DNA of 45,592 nt from Rhodothermia bacterium (GTDB lineage Bacteria > Bacteroidota > Rhodothermia > Rhodothermales > JAAAOL01), in assembly GCA_030428385.1 (NCBI GenBank), contig JAUIDY010000044.1, positions 1-45,592 on the forward strand. Direction: 5' to 3'. Made by a program: the position numbers and the translations under genes. This document shows positions 17,757 through 26,418 of this stretch, in pieces. Positions within the stretch are counted from its first letter, which is position 1, and every line of letters starts with the position of its first letter. A model generated the notes under the pieces. That model made no database searches, was not told the DNA's origin, and saw nothing but the letters and a program-made list of their open reading frames with translations.

Positions 17757-19319
17757 ATGCCGAATCCCCACGACACATCGCCCATTTCCGCCCATGCGAC
17801 GGCCCTTCAACGGGTAACCCAGCACGCCTTGGCCCATGTGCCAGTAGCGGCGTTGCACGAGGAAGCCGCTCGCGCCGCCCGGCAGGTGCTTGGGGCCGAT
17901 GGGTGTGGCTGTTTCGAAAGGATGACGGGCGACCAGTTCGTGGTACGGGCGGCCCAAGGCTGGACGCCGCCTGTGGAACCGATGCACATCCCCGAGGCGG
18001 CCTCCTTGCTCGGCACCGTCCTCACGACGCAGCAAGCAATCCGCAGCGATGACCTTACCACCGATCCGCGCTTTTCGGACATCGGATTGCCGGGCTCCCA
18101 TGATGTCCACAGCGTACTCGCCGTTGCCGTACCCGGAAAAAAGACGCCGCGTGGCGCCCTGATTGCTTTCTGCAAACAGACAAAGGCCTTTGACGACGCG
18201 GACCTGCTCTTTTTGCATGCCCTCGCCAGCATCCTTGCCAACGTGATGGAGTGGCGCTCAGCTGAGGCAGCGCGGCAGGTGAGTGAAGCCCAGGTCCATG
18301 CTATTCTCGACACCACCGTCGATGGCATCATTTCCATTGATGCCAAAGGGCTAATCATCGCCTTTAATAAAGCCGCGGAGCGCATCTTTGGCTACGAGGC
18401 CGCCGAGGTCATCGGGCAGAAGATCGACATCCTGATGCCCGATCCGTACCGCAGCGAACACGATGGCTATCTGGAATCGTATCATACCACCGGGCGGCGC
18501 AAAATCATCGGCATCGGGCGCGAGGTAACCGGAAAACGAAAGGACGACTCGACGTTTCCCATGTACCTCGGCGTGAGCGAAGTCAACCTCCCTGACCAGC
18601 TTATTTTCACTGGGCTGGTGCGCGACATCACCGAGCAGCGCCGCCTGGAAAAAGAAGTGCTGCGGGTGACCGAAGAAGAACGCCGCCGCATTGGTCAGGA
18701 TCTGCACGACGGCCTTGGGCAGATGCTCACCGGCACCGGTCTCATCGCCTCCAACGTGGCCCGGCGTCTGAAACGACAGGAGGTTGCCGGGGCCGATGAA
18801 GTGGCGGAAGTTGCTGAGATGGTAAAAGACGCCGATCAGTATGCCCGCAGCCTCGCCCGGGGCCTGGTGCCCGTAGAGGTGGAGCAAGGTGGCCTGGAAG
18901 GCGCACTGGAGCGGCTCGCCCGTAATGCGCAGCGCCTCTTCGGCATTGCCTGCGCGTTTCACTTGCGCGGCACTGATTCGGTGACGGACACCACCATCGC
19001 TATGCACCTGTACCGCATTGCCCAGGAATCGGTATCCAACGCCGTGCGACATGGCAAGGCCTCTGCTGTCACTATTAGTCTGTACCACACCGACACCTAT
19101 ATCCGCCTGCGGGTGGAAGACAACGGCGAAGGCTTCAAGAGCATCTCGCTCGATGGCCCGCCGGAGTCGTACAGCGACCTGCACGGGATGGGCGTGCGCA
19201 TCATGCACTACCGCGCCCGCATCATCGGTGCCACACTCGATATCCAGGGCACGCTGGGCACAGGAACCACCGTCACCTGCACCTTGCGCCGCCAGAATCC
19301 CTCCCCCGAAACCGTTTAA
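17757..19319 (+). CDS. GAF-PAS sensor histidine kinase with a FixL-type heme-PAS domain
   Basis: 520 residues, soluble. GAF domain about 15-165; PAS about 175-295; HisKA_3 dimerisation domain with His317 in RRRIGQDLHDGLGQ; HATPase with N-box QESVSNAVRH, G1 EDNGEGF and G2 LHGMGVRIMHY. The PAS core MPDPYRSEHDGYL ... RKIIGIGREVTGKRKDDSTF aligns residue for residue with FixL: His235 corresponds to the proximal heme ligand His200 of Bradyrhizobium FixL, Arg255 to Arg220 (the oxygen switch), Ile250 to Ile215 and Leu271 to Leu236. Arg206 is replaced by Ser241 and His214 by Lys249. Heme and oxygen sensing are therefore predicted. It is divergent from the cbb3 operon and 21 bp upstream of a response regulator. 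Confidence 0.9.
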   Translation: MPNPHDTSPISAHATALQRVTQHALAHVPVAALHEEAARAARQVLGADGCGCFERMTGDQFVVRAAQGWTPPVEPMHIPEAASLLGTVLTTQQAIRSDDLTTDPRFSDIGLPGSHDVHSVLAVAVPGKKTPRGALIAFCKQTKAFDDADLLFLHALASILANVMEWRSAEAARQVSEAQVHAILDTTVDGIISIDAKGLIIAFNKAAERIFGYEAAEVIGQKIDILMPDPYRSEHDGYLESYHTTGRRKIIGIGREVTGKRKDDSTFPMYLGVSEVNLPDQLIFTGLVRDITEQRRLEKEVLRVTEEERRRIGQDLHDGLGQMLTGTGLIASNVARRLKRQEVAGADEVAEVAEMVKDADQYARSLARGLVPVEVEQGGLEGALERLARNAQRLFGIACAFHLRGTDSVTDTTIAMHLYRIAQESVSNAVRHGKASAVTISLYHTDTYIRLRVEDNGEGFKSISLDGPPESYSDLHGMGVRIMHYRARIIGATLDIQGTLGTGTTVTCTLRRQNPSPETV

Positions 19320-19340
19320 ACGTCATATTCGCGTACTGCC

Positions 19341-19991
19341 ATGACCAACATTCTTCTTGTCGATGACCACCCGCTGATGCGCAAGGGGCTTGCGATGACC
19401 ATCAACGAAGATCCCGACCTCAACGTCACCTGCCAGGCCGACAGCGCCGAGGATGCGCTTGACCTGCTCCATGCCAACGAGCTAGACCTCGTCATCATCG
19501 ACATCTCGCTGCCCGGCATGAGCGGGCTCGAACTTGTGAAGCACCTGCACGCGCTGCATCCCAACCTGCCCACGCTCATTGTCTCGCGGCACGACGAAGC
19601 GCTGTATGCCGAACGGGCGTTGCGCGCAGGTGCGCGCGGCTATGTGATGAAGTTGGAAGCAGGCAACGTGATCGTCGACGCCGTGCGTCGGGTGCTACGT
19701 GGCGGGATCTATGTGAGCGAAGAAATCAACGACCGGCTGCTGATGGGTATGGCCACAGGCCACAGCCCCCTCAACGAGTCGCCGATGGACCTGCTCAGCG
19801 ACCGCGAATTGGAGGTGTTCGAACTCACCGGCAGTGGTCTTTCTACCCGAGAAATTTCGGAGCGGCTGCACCTGTCGGTGAAAACCGTGGAGTCGTACCG
19901 CGCCCGCATCAAGACCAAACTCAACCTGAACACCGCCGCCGAACTGATGCAGCACGCGGTGCAATGGGTAGAAGGGGAAGGACGGGGATAA
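19341..19991 (+). CDS. NarL/FixJ-type response regulator
   Basis: 216 residues. Receiver domain with Asp8/Asp9, phosphorylation site Asp54 (VIIDISLPGMSG) and Lys104; LuxR-type helix-turn-helix at about 150-210 (LSDRELEVFELTGSGLSTRE, then KTVESYRARIKTKL). It begins 21 bp after the kinase and is its obvious partner. Candidate targets are the cbb3 operon across the shared upstream region and the universal stress gene downstream (inference). The 262-bp gap after it (19992-20253) shows no gene. Confidence 0.94.
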   Translation: MTNILLVDDHPLMRKGLAMTINEDPDLNVTCQADSAEDALDLLHANELDLVIIDISLPGMSGLELVKHLHALHPNLPTLIVSRHDEALYAERALRAGARGYVMKLEAGNVIVDAVRRVLRGGIYVSEEINDRLLMGMATGHSPLNESPMDLLSDRELEVFELTGSGLSTREISERLHLSVKTVESYRARIKTKLNLNTAAELMQHAVQWVEGEGRG

Positions 19992-20253
19992 GGAAAGGGT
20001 GTGTGGGAGACCATGAATCAATGACGCCGATGACATGGGCAAAGCCCGTAAATGACGCGAGCAAAGCGTGTTCATAACGCACAGTTCATAGCGTGTCCAT
20101 CGTCCCCCATGGCCTGACGGGAGACTTCCCGCCCCCACACACGCCGTCACTTTTCCCCTACACCCCCTCTACACGCTTCACCGTCACTACACAATCGAGG
20201 CGCTAGCGAAGTTAGCACCGGATGCATCTTCATTCGGGCTGGAAGTTTTTGTC

Positions 20254-21132
20254 ATGGCTATTTCTCCTTCTCTCACCTATCAGCGCATTGTCTTGCCGAC
20301 GGACCTGTCCGCCTGCGCGGAGCGGGCGCTGCCACGTGCGCTGGCGTTGGCTGAGCGAGCAGGTGCCGACGTTCACCTGCTGTATGTGGTCGCGCCACTT
20401 TCCTCTTCGGAGGCGGTGGCCCCCACCCTCAACCCCAAAGAATTTGGACAGTGGCGCAGGGAACGAGCGCGCTCCCGCCTCGAAGGACTGCGGCTGGCTT
20501 ATCGCTACAGCCTCAACAACCGCCATGCCGTGACCATGCACACCAGCATCGTCACCCACGCCGACCCAAGCGCCGGCATCCTGTCGTATGCACGCAAGCA
20601 CAACGCCGACCTGATCGTGATGGGCAGCCACGGCTGGAGCGCCCACTTTGGCCAAGGACTGGGCAGCGTCACCCAGCAGGTCTTGACCAACGCCCCCTGC
20701 CCCGTCATGACGGTTCCCGTCCATCGCACCACGGCGGGGCTTATTCGCCGTGTATTGCTTCCGGTGGACAACCTTTCGAACATGCAAGCCCTGTATGGTG
20801 CGGATTACCTGGCGCATCTGTTCCAAAGCCGCCTCTTGTTGCTCTCCACACCGACTCAGCCCGGCGATGAATCAGCAAGACCAACCCCGGTCCAGCAATG
20901 GATCGCCGCCCAGCCACTGCAAAGTACCAAGGTAGAATACCTAGCGCTTCCGCCACGCACCAAGGCCGACATGCCTCTCCTCAGCGACCTTGAAGATACG
21001 GATGTGGTCGTCGTCCCTGATACACAAGCGGCCCTTCGGCTGGCCCGCACGGGCACCTGCTCCGTCGCCACGCTGGGCCACACCCCGGTTGTCTTGGCAA
21101 AGAAGAACCCCCTCGCCATGAGCGCGGCATAG
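20254..21132 (+). CDS. Tandem universal stress protein (UspA family)
   Basis: 292 residues with two Usp domains. The first (about 1-150) begins YQRIVLPTDLSACAERALPR and has the nucleotide-binding signature GSHGWSAHFGQGLGSVTQQV, so it probably binds ATP. The second (about 158-285, RRVLLPVDNLSNMQALYG ... TPVVLAKKNP) lacks the glycine signature and is degenerate. Such tandem Usp proteins are often induced by low oxygen or energy limitation. It lies 262 bp after the two-component pair on the same strand, and membership of the same regulon is plausible but unproven. Confidence 0.88.
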   Translation: MAISPSLTYQRIVLPTDLSACAERALPRALALAERAGADVHLLYVVAPLSSSEAVAPTLNPKEFGQWRRERARSRLEGLRLAYRYSLNNRHAVTMHTSIVTHADPSAGILSYARKHNADLIVMGSHGWSAHFGQGLGSVTQQVLTNAPCPVMTVPVHRTTAGLIRRVLLPVDNLSNMQALYGADYLAHLFQSRLLLLSTPTQPGDESARPTPVQQWIAAQPLQSTKVEYLALPPRTKADMPLLSDLEDTDVVVVPDTQAALRLARTGTCSVATLGHTPVVLAKKNPLAMSAA

Positions 21133-21137
21133 CGATA

Positions 21138-21638
21138 CTAGGGCGCCGCTTCATACGTCGTTTTCAGACTTACCTGCTGCGTGCCGCCAGGCGGACGAAC
21201 CCAGTTTTCTTGATACACGGTGCCATCGGCTTGCTTCTGGTAGTCGATGCCAATGACACCATTGGGCATGTCTCCTTCAAAGCGCAGCGTCGTCTCATCA
21301 AGCCACTGCCCCTCATATTCCAGCGGCGCATCACCGGGATAAAACAAGTACATTTTGTAGTGCGCGGCCTCGGCCTGGTAACGGAACAGCGCATAGGCTT
21401 CCCACAATCTCCCGTCGGCGCGGTGCCCCACGAAGGTGCATTTGAGCCAATGCCCCTCCATCATCCACTCGAAGGTTAAGTCGCCGGGCGTGGCTACGTC
21501 TTGGGTGTCGGTGCTGACCGTTTTCCACGCGCCCACCAAGAAGTTGAGGGCATCATGCTCAGACGGTGCCTGCGCATGGCTGGAAACAGCGGAGAGGCCC
21601 CACACAAGGGCAACAAGCAGAACGGCGTGTGTTTTCAT
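21138..21638 (-). CDS. Exported DUF1579-like protein
   Basis: 166 residues. Signal peptide MKTHAVLLVALVWGLSAVSS with cleavage near SHAQA, then a lipocalin-like beta protein beginning HDALNFLVGAWKTVSTDTQ and containing FEWMMEGHWLKCTFVG and EGQWLDETTLRFEGDMPNG, which resembles the DUF1579 group. Function unknown. ATG at 21638 is chosen for the signal peptide. It lies 5 bp downstream of the amidohydrolase stop on the same strand, so the two are one operon. Confidence 0.8.
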   Translation of the reverse strand: MKTHAVLLVALVWGLSAVSSHAQAPSEHDALNFLVGAWKTVSTDTQDVATPGDLTFEWMMEGHWLKCTFVGHRADGRLWEAYALFRYQAEAAHYKMYLFYPGDAPLEYEGQWLDETTLRFEGDMPNGVIGIDYQKQADGTVYQENWVRPPGGTQQVSLKTTYEAAP

Positions 21639-21643
21639 GGCAA

Positions 21644-22987
21644 TCAGTCGGCGGTGGCGTAGGTTTGTGCGATGTCGGCGAGGCGGGCGTCGATGTCGGC
21701 CCGGGACCACCAGCGGCCCCGGGCCATCACGCCTGCAATTTGGGTGGTGTTGTTCAGGTTGGTCAACGGGTTGGCGTCCAGCAAGACGAGATCGGCCCTG
21801 TGTCCCTCAGCGACACTGCCAAAGGTGTCTTTGTCAGCGAAATAACGCCCCACGTTGACGGTGCCAGAGTGCAGGATCTCATACGGCGTCATGCCTGCCT
21901 GCTCCATGATTTTGAGTTCACGGTGCAGCGAGAAGCCGGGCACGCTGAATTGCTGTGGAGCATCGGTGCCCATCAGAATCGGCACGCCGCCTTCGTGCAG
22001 CGCTGCCAGGATCACCACGCGGTTGTTGATGGCCCGCTGCGAGGCATCGAGGTTGAAGTTGGGGTTGTTGCGGCGCTGGGTGTCGGCGGCTTTCCACTGC
22101 GCCACAATCTGCGGCGGCATGTATTGCAGTTCCGGATATGCCGACAGCATTTCGATGTCATTCACGCCGTACAGCGTTTCCCACACCGCCATCGTGGGCA
22201 CAATCCACGTTTCGGCTTCGCGGGTCAGCCGCACCACCTCCGCCAGTTGTGCCTCATCAATCGGCCCTTCGAAGCCGTTGAGGTATTCGTTGTAGCCGTC
22301 CACATGGTCGATGGTGAGTTGCTTTTGCTCGAGCGCATGCAGCAGGCCCACTTCCGCAGGCACATGTCCGGCAAACGTGATCCCGACTTCGCGGGCCGTT
22401 TCCGCCATCGCGTTGTATTCAGGCCGCGTCAGGCCGGGGTGAATCTTGAGCAGGTCCCACCCCTCGGCGTGCTGCGCGTGCACCATTTCGGCGGCTTGCT
22501 CGGGCGAAGAAACACTGTTGCCATTAAAGCTTGGCCCAGCGAGGTACAGCGTTGGCGAATCCAGGTCGCCTGATAGGGCCCGTTCGCGCAGGTCCAACTG
22601 CCCCGGCTGCCCCAGCATTCCGCGCACCGTGGTGATGCCCTGCGAGAGGTACAAGAACAGGACATGCTCGATGTAGGCCTGCGGCGCGTTGGGCGGCGGG
22701 ATGTGCCCATGCATCTCGGCGAGACCCGGCATCAGGAATTTGCCGGTTCCATCAACCTGTGTGGCTCCGGCAGGCACCTCCACGTCGGCTCCCACCGCGA
22801 TGATGCGGCCATTTCGGACCACTACGGTTTGCCCTTCCAGCACCGTCTCGCTGGTCATGGGAAGGACGTTGACGTTAACAAACGCCACGGCGTCCTGGGC
22901 GGGCACCTCCGCGGGGGTGCTGCAACCGAGCAACACCACGCAGGCGGTTAGGAAAAGTAGGCGGACGGACAAGGTGAAGCGGTTCAT
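21644..22987 (-). CDS. Lipoprotein amidohydrolase (imidazolonepropionase/prolidase-like)
   Basis: 447 residues. Lipoprotein signal with Cys22 in VVLLGCSTPAE. The metal-dependent amidohydrolase fold shows HGH at 93-95, probable carbamylated Lys181 (DLLKIHPGL), His208 (FAGHVPAE), His228 (TIDHVDG) and Asp in LMGTDAPQQFSVPG, a full binuclear site. Relatives cleave cyclic amides or Xaa-Pro dipeptides; substrate not predictable here. The surface location suggests scavenging. First gene of a two-gene operon with the DUF1579-like protein. Confidence 0.9.
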   Translation of the reverse strand: MNRFTLSVRLLFLTACVVLLGCSTPAEVPAQDAVAFVNVNVLPMTSETVLEGQTVVVRNGRIIAVGADVEVPAGATQVDGTGKFLMPGLAEMHGHIPPPNAPQAYIEHVLFLYLSQGITTVRGMLGQPGQLDLRERALSGDLDSPTLYLAGPSFNGNSVSSPEQAAEMVHAQHAEGWDLLKIHPGLTRPEYNAMAETAREVGITFAGHVPAEVGLLHALEQKQLTIDHVDGYNEYLNGFEGPIDEAQLAEVVRLTREAETWIVPTMAVWETLYGVNDIEMLSAYPELQYMPPQIVAQWKAADTQRRNNPNFNLDASQRAINNRVVILAALHEGGVPILMGTDAPQQFSVPGFSLHRELKIMEQAGMTPYEILHSGTVNVGRYFADKDTFGSVAEGHRADLVLLDANPLTNLNNTTQIAGVMARGRWWSRADIDARLADIAQTYATAD

Positions 22988-23237
22988 GGCGACTAGCGGT
23001 TCGTGATGAGGGAACGTAAAAGCTACGGCGCGGGCGCTTCAACTACTGCGTTACCATCGGGCTTTGGTCTGTTGCAGAAAGGGGGGGCACTGTGATGATT
23101 CTTTCTTGATGGCAACTGAAACCCTATGGTTAAGATCGCGTTGAGCAGCTAGCCTTTGGGCTGTTTTCGCTGCGCCGGGTGCGTAACTGGGCCGTTTCCG
23201 GTGTGTACATGATGCCCTGATCTACGGAGGTGATTCT

Positions 23238-23279
23238 ATGTCTGATATGCAGAAGGGAGCCTCTGGCGACGCCTGCTAG
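23238..23279 (+). CDS. 13-codon leader ORF with near-perfect Shine-Dalgarno
   Basis: ATG at 23238, TAG at 23277-23279, encoding MSDMQKGASGDAC. It is preceded by GGAGGTGAT, a nine-base complement to the end of 16S rRNA, seven bases before being separated by TCT from the ATG. Almost no other gene in the window has such a signal. The stop falls inside the first hairpin of the structured region, so ribosome position could influence folding. No run of a single codon type hints at which signal is read. Confidence 0.35.
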   Translation: MSDMQKGASGDAC

Positions 23280-23350
23280 CGACAGCTTGCCGGGCTCCCG
23301 GACAGCTTACCATCCGATGACCTGAACCTTGGGGTCGCCGGATGTTTCTC

Positions 23351-23386
23351 AAGGCCCTGCTGGTTTTCCGGCAGGGCCTTTGTCTT
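23351..23386 (+). terminator. Rho-independent terminator just upstream of the GNAT gene
   Basis: AAGGCCCTGC (23351-23360) pairs perfectly with GCAGGGCCTT (23371-23380) around a 10-base loop, followed by TGTCTTTTCT. It ends 13 bp before the GNAT start codon, so it either ends the small upstream transcript or conditionally attenuates the GNAT gene. Confidence 0.75.
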
Positions 23387-23398
23387 TTCTATGATTCC

Positions 23399-23917
23399 AT
23401 GCCCTACACCATCCGTCCCGCCCTGCCCAGCGACCTGCCGCTGCTCCCCGCGATTGAGCAAGCCGCAGCCACGTTGTTTCAAGACACCCCCTACGCTTTC
23501 CTGGCAGCAGGCGAAACGGTACCATTCGAAACGCTCGTCGAAAACCAGCACGCCGGGCGGGTGTGGGTCGCCGTTTGGATTGAAACCGATGTGCCTGTTG
23601 GCTTTGCTGTAGCAACGTTGGTGGATGACCACCCCCACCTGCAAGAAATGGATGTGCTGCCCAACCATAGCCGCAACGGTCTTGGCACGCGCCTCGTGGA
23701 CGCCGTCTGCGACTGGGCTATTGCTAACAACTATCCATGGCTTACCCTCACCACCTTCCGTGATATTCCGTGGAACGCACCGTTTTACCAGCGCCTCGGC
23801 TTTCAGGTGGTGCCGCCTACCGACTGGACGCCGGACTTGCACGCGGTGATGCAGGCCGAAGCGGCGGCGGGGTTGCCGGTGGCGGATCGGGTGGTGATGC
23901 GGAAAATGCTGGGCTAA
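23399..23917 (+). CDS. GNAT-family N-acetyltransferase
   Basis: 172 residues, single GNAT domain. N-terminal YTIRPALPSDLPLLPAIEQA is the usual first strand and helix; the acetyl-CoA binding motif A is MDVLPNHSRNGLGTRLVD (R/Q-x-x-G-x-G/A form), and PFYQRLGFQVV is motif B. Acceptor unknown. ATG at 23399 follows the terminator; an alternative ATG at 23342 would run through the terminator hairpin and is rejected. No SD. Possible control by the upstream leader. Confidence 0.9.
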   Translation: MPYTIRPALPSDLPLLPAIEQAAATLFQDTPYAFLAAGETVPFETLVENQHAGRVWVAVWIETDVPVGFAVATLVDDHPHLQEMDVLPNHSRNGLGTRLVDAVCDWAIANNYPWLTLTTFRDIPWNAPFYQRLGFQVVPPTDWTPDLHAVMQAEAAAGLPVADRVVMRKMLG

Positions 23918-24687
23918 CAGCCTGCCGAATGAAGCATTGATGCTTGCATCGAGCTTCTGTGTTGCACGTCCTCAATACCCCGGCACAGCAATTGAGCCAA
24001 AGGAGTTGTTTGTTCTTTCAGGGACGAAAGAACCAAAGTCCTGCCGCCTCCGAAACGCGCGAACCCCGATCCTACCCCACCTAGACCCGTACCCAACGGG
24101 CACCAAACACGGCACAAACCGAAACGCCTCGGTGATGCCCATTGGCTAAACGCACCGGGGTTCCACCCACCGCGCCCTCGCCACGGAGGCGGCATCGGTG
24201 CTCACTTCCATCGCTGCGCCAACTGACAAGCGTTTGAAATAGCACGTTGCCAGAACGGGGCACCAGTGTCCCATCCCCGGCCTGGGCTGCCGGAAGAAGC
24301 CCGTGCGTTTAGCCGGTGGGCGAGCAGCACGGCATTTTTTGGTTAGGGTAGCGTGTGCCGCCCAGCGGGTATGGACTCGTGCGGTGGACGGGCTTCGTGG
24401 GATTGGATGGGACAAGGCGTTTGGTCCTTTCCGCTGTGAAAGGACAGAAAACCAACAAGTATGCAGATTGCTCATACCCTTCTTAACGAGCATCCACTTC
24501 CATCCACTACCCTGCAACGCTCAGATTAACGAGCAAGAACACCGCCCCTTCTCCCAAGCACCGGCACAAACAACCCACCATTCCAAAACTGCTTGAAGGT
24601 TTCCCCTGCGCGTCCGACGCTATTGAATCGCAGATTATATTCCGCTATTCTCTGCCCCACCCGACCACCCAATCTCCACCCCGACCT
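23918..24687. other. 770-bp intergenic region without a recognisable gene
   Basis: No open frame here has a recognisable protein. The stretch GGGACGAAAGAACCAAAGTC followed by CCGCCTCCGAAACGCGCGAA resembles dispersed intergenic repeats common in Bacteroidota (from memory, not checked). At 24424-24445 there is a perfect hairpin GTCCTTTC-CGCTGT-GAAAGGAC, flanked by TTGG and CCAA. The last 100 bp before the xylosidase become AT-richer, as expected for a promoter. Confidence 0.5.
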
Positions 24688-26265
24688 ATGCCCACCGTCC
24701 AGAACCCCGTCCTCACCGGCTTTAACCCCGATCCTTCCATCGTCCGCGTTGGAGACGACTACTACATCGCCACGTCTACCTTTGAGTGGTTTCCGGGCGT
24801 GCAGATTTCGCACTCGAAGGACCTCGTGAACTGGCGCGTCTTGGCGCGTCCGCTCAACCGGTATTCGCAACTCGACATGCGTGGCAACCCGAACTCGGGC
24901 GGCATCTGGGCCCCGTGCCTAACGTACGACGACGGGCTGTTCTACCTCATCTACACCGACGTGCGGCACTGGACGGGCGCGTTTAAAGATGTGCGCAACT
25001 TCCTCGTCACCGCAACCGACATCGAAGGGCCATGGTCGGAGCCGATTTACCTCAACAACTCCGGGTTCGACCCATCGCTGTTCCACGACGACGACGGGCG
25101 CAAGTGGCTCGTGAACATGGTGTGGGACCACCGCGCCGAGAAAAACAGCTTTGGCGGCATCCTGCTGCAAGAATACGATCCCGAACAGAAAAAGCTGGTC
25201 GGCCCCATTGAAAACATTTTCCCCGGCACCAAGCTGGGGCTGGTGGAAGGGCCGCATGTGTACAAGCGCGACGGCTGGTACTACCTGCTGACGGCGGAAG
25301 GCGGCACGTTTGCAACCCACGCCGAGAGCGTCGCCCGCTCGCGCAGCATCCACGGGCCGTACGAGGTGATGCCGGGCAACCCGCTCGCCACCAGCGCACA
25401 CGACCCCACGCTGACGCTGCAATCGGCGGGGCATGGCGACCTGGTGGAAAACGCGGATGGAAGCTGGACCTTTGCCCACCTCTGCCGCCGCCCCCTCTCC
25501 AATGGCCGCTCCATCCTTGGCCGCGAGACGTCGCTGCAAAACGTCGAGTGGGTAGATGGCTGGCCGCGCCTTACCTCCGGTGGCATCGTCCCGCTCGACA
25601 CGTTCGAGGCCCCCGATCTTCCGCCGCATCCATGGCCGGAAACACCCGCCCGCGACGACTTTGACGACGACACGCTTTCCATCGTGTGGCAGGCCCCCCG
25701 CGTGGCGCTGGACGACGAGATGCTGAGCCTGACGGAGCGCCTCGGTCACCTGCGGCTTTTCGGGCGCGAAAGCATGGTCTCGAAGTTCGAGCAGAGCCTC
25801 GTGGCGCGGCGACAGAAAAGCTTCCACATCGAAGCCTCCACGTGCGTGGAGTTTAAGCCGGAGACGTACCAACAGATGGCGGGGCTGGTAGCGTTCTACA
25901 GCACCGACAACTTCTACTACCTCTTCCTCACCCGCGCTGAGCACTCGGACCTCTGCCTCTGCCTCATGCGCTGCGAGCAGGGCAACGTCAGCTTCCCCAT
26001 CGAGAAAGAATACCCGCTCGACGGCTGCGAAAAGGTGTACTTGAAGCTCACCATCCACGATGGGCGCATCAACTTCTTCTACTCCCGCGACGGCGAGACG
26101 TGGGCCGCTGCCGGGTGGGAGCACGACGCCTCCATCCTCTCCGACGAGCACGCCGTGCCCTGCGGCTTCACGGGCAACTTCGTAGGCATGGCCTGCCAGG
26201 ACATCAGCGGCCAGCGTAACCACGCCGACTTCGACTGGTTCGAGTACAAGGAGGTGGAAGGATAG
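24688..26265 (+). CDS. xynB: Glycoside hydrolase family 43 beta-xylosidase
   Basis: 525 residues. N-terminal five-bladed propeller starts NPVLTGFNPDPSIVRVGDDY with the catalytic base Asp15; Asp128 (SGFDPSLFHDDDG) tunes the acid and Glu187 (LGLVEGPHVYKRDG) is the general acid, the same numbers as in characterised Geobacillus GH43 xylosidase. The C-terminal ~200 residues (from about ARDDFDDDTLS) form the beta-sandwich that closes the active site. No signal peptide, so it acts on xylo-oligosaccharides in the cytoplasm. It stands alone without transporters or a regulator nearby. Exact substrate (xylose or arabinose side chains) is not fixed by sequence. Confidence 0.93.
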   Translation: MPTVQNPVLTGFNPDPSIVRVGDDYYIATSTFEWFPGVQISHSKDLVNWRVLARPLNRYSQLDMRGNPNSGGIWAPCLTYDDGLFYLIYTDVRHWTGAFKDVRNFLVTATDIEGPWSEPIYLNNSGFDPSLFHDDDGRKWLVNMVWDHRAEKNSFGGILLQEYDPEQKKLVGPIENIFPGTKLGLVEGPHVYKRDGWYYLLTAEGGTFATHAESVARSRSIHGPYEVMPGNPLATSAHDPTLTLQSAGHGDLVENADGSWTFAHLCRRPLSNGRSILGRETSLQNVEWVDGWPRLTSGGIVPLDTFEAPDLPPHPWPETPARDDFDDDTLSIVWQAPRVALDDEMLSLTERLGHLRLFGRESMVSKFEQSLVARRQKSFHIEASTCVEFKPETYQQMAGLVAFYSTDNFYYLFLTRAEHSDLCLCLMRCEQGNVSFPIEKEYPLDGCEKVYLKLTIHDGRINFFYSRDGETWAAAGWEHDASILSDEHAVPCGFTGNFVGMACQDISGQRNHADFDWFEYKEVEG

Positions 26266-26280
26266 CGCCAACCTGTGTTC

Positions 26281-26365
26281 TTGTCATCCCGGCCCCCGAG
26301 CCGGGATCTCCCCGTTTGGCATTCTTGCTAATCTGTGTCATGCCGGATCAAGTCCGGCATGACAC
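26281..26365. repeat. Two hairpin repeats after the xylosidase gene
   Basis: ATCCCGGC-N6-GCCGGGAT at 26286-26307 within a GTCAT...GATCTCCCC unit, then GTGTCATGCCGGA-N5-TCCGGCATGACAC at 26335-26365 (13-bp perfect arms). Related units recur at 27.7, 37.3 and 40.3 kb. They may serve as a bidirectional terminator between the convergent xylosidase and DinB genes. Confidence 0.7.
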
Positions 26366-26418
26366 CGTGCTGTGCTAGGACTTTTCTGCGTCTAACCGAA
26401 AAGCTCGTTGACTACACC

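Larger units (their letters stand above)
23221..23386 (+). ncRNA. Candidate structured leader or small RNA
   Basis: Three successive hairpins: GGGAGCC (23255-23261) with GGCTCCC (23293-23299); CATCCG-AT-GACC ... GGTC-GC-CGGATG (about 23311-23343); then a strong terminator at 23351-23380. The first hairpin overlaps a 13-codon ORF with an excellent ribosome-binding site. The structure lies immediately 5' of the GNAT gene. It matches no RNA family I recognise. It may be an attenuator-type leader or a free small RNA. The rest of the 411-bp gap (22988-23220) shows nothing definite. Confidence 0.4.

Noticed and set aside
23221-23386. tmRNA, 6S RNA or SRP RNA at the structured leader
   Set aside because: No tRNA-like ends, no alanine-rich tag ending, no SRP tetraloop motif and no long closing stem as in 6S RNA.
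24146-24517. 123-codon minus-strand frame in the 770-bp gap
   Set aside because: Composition is atypical, there is no domain or start signal, and it overlaps likely repeat DNA.
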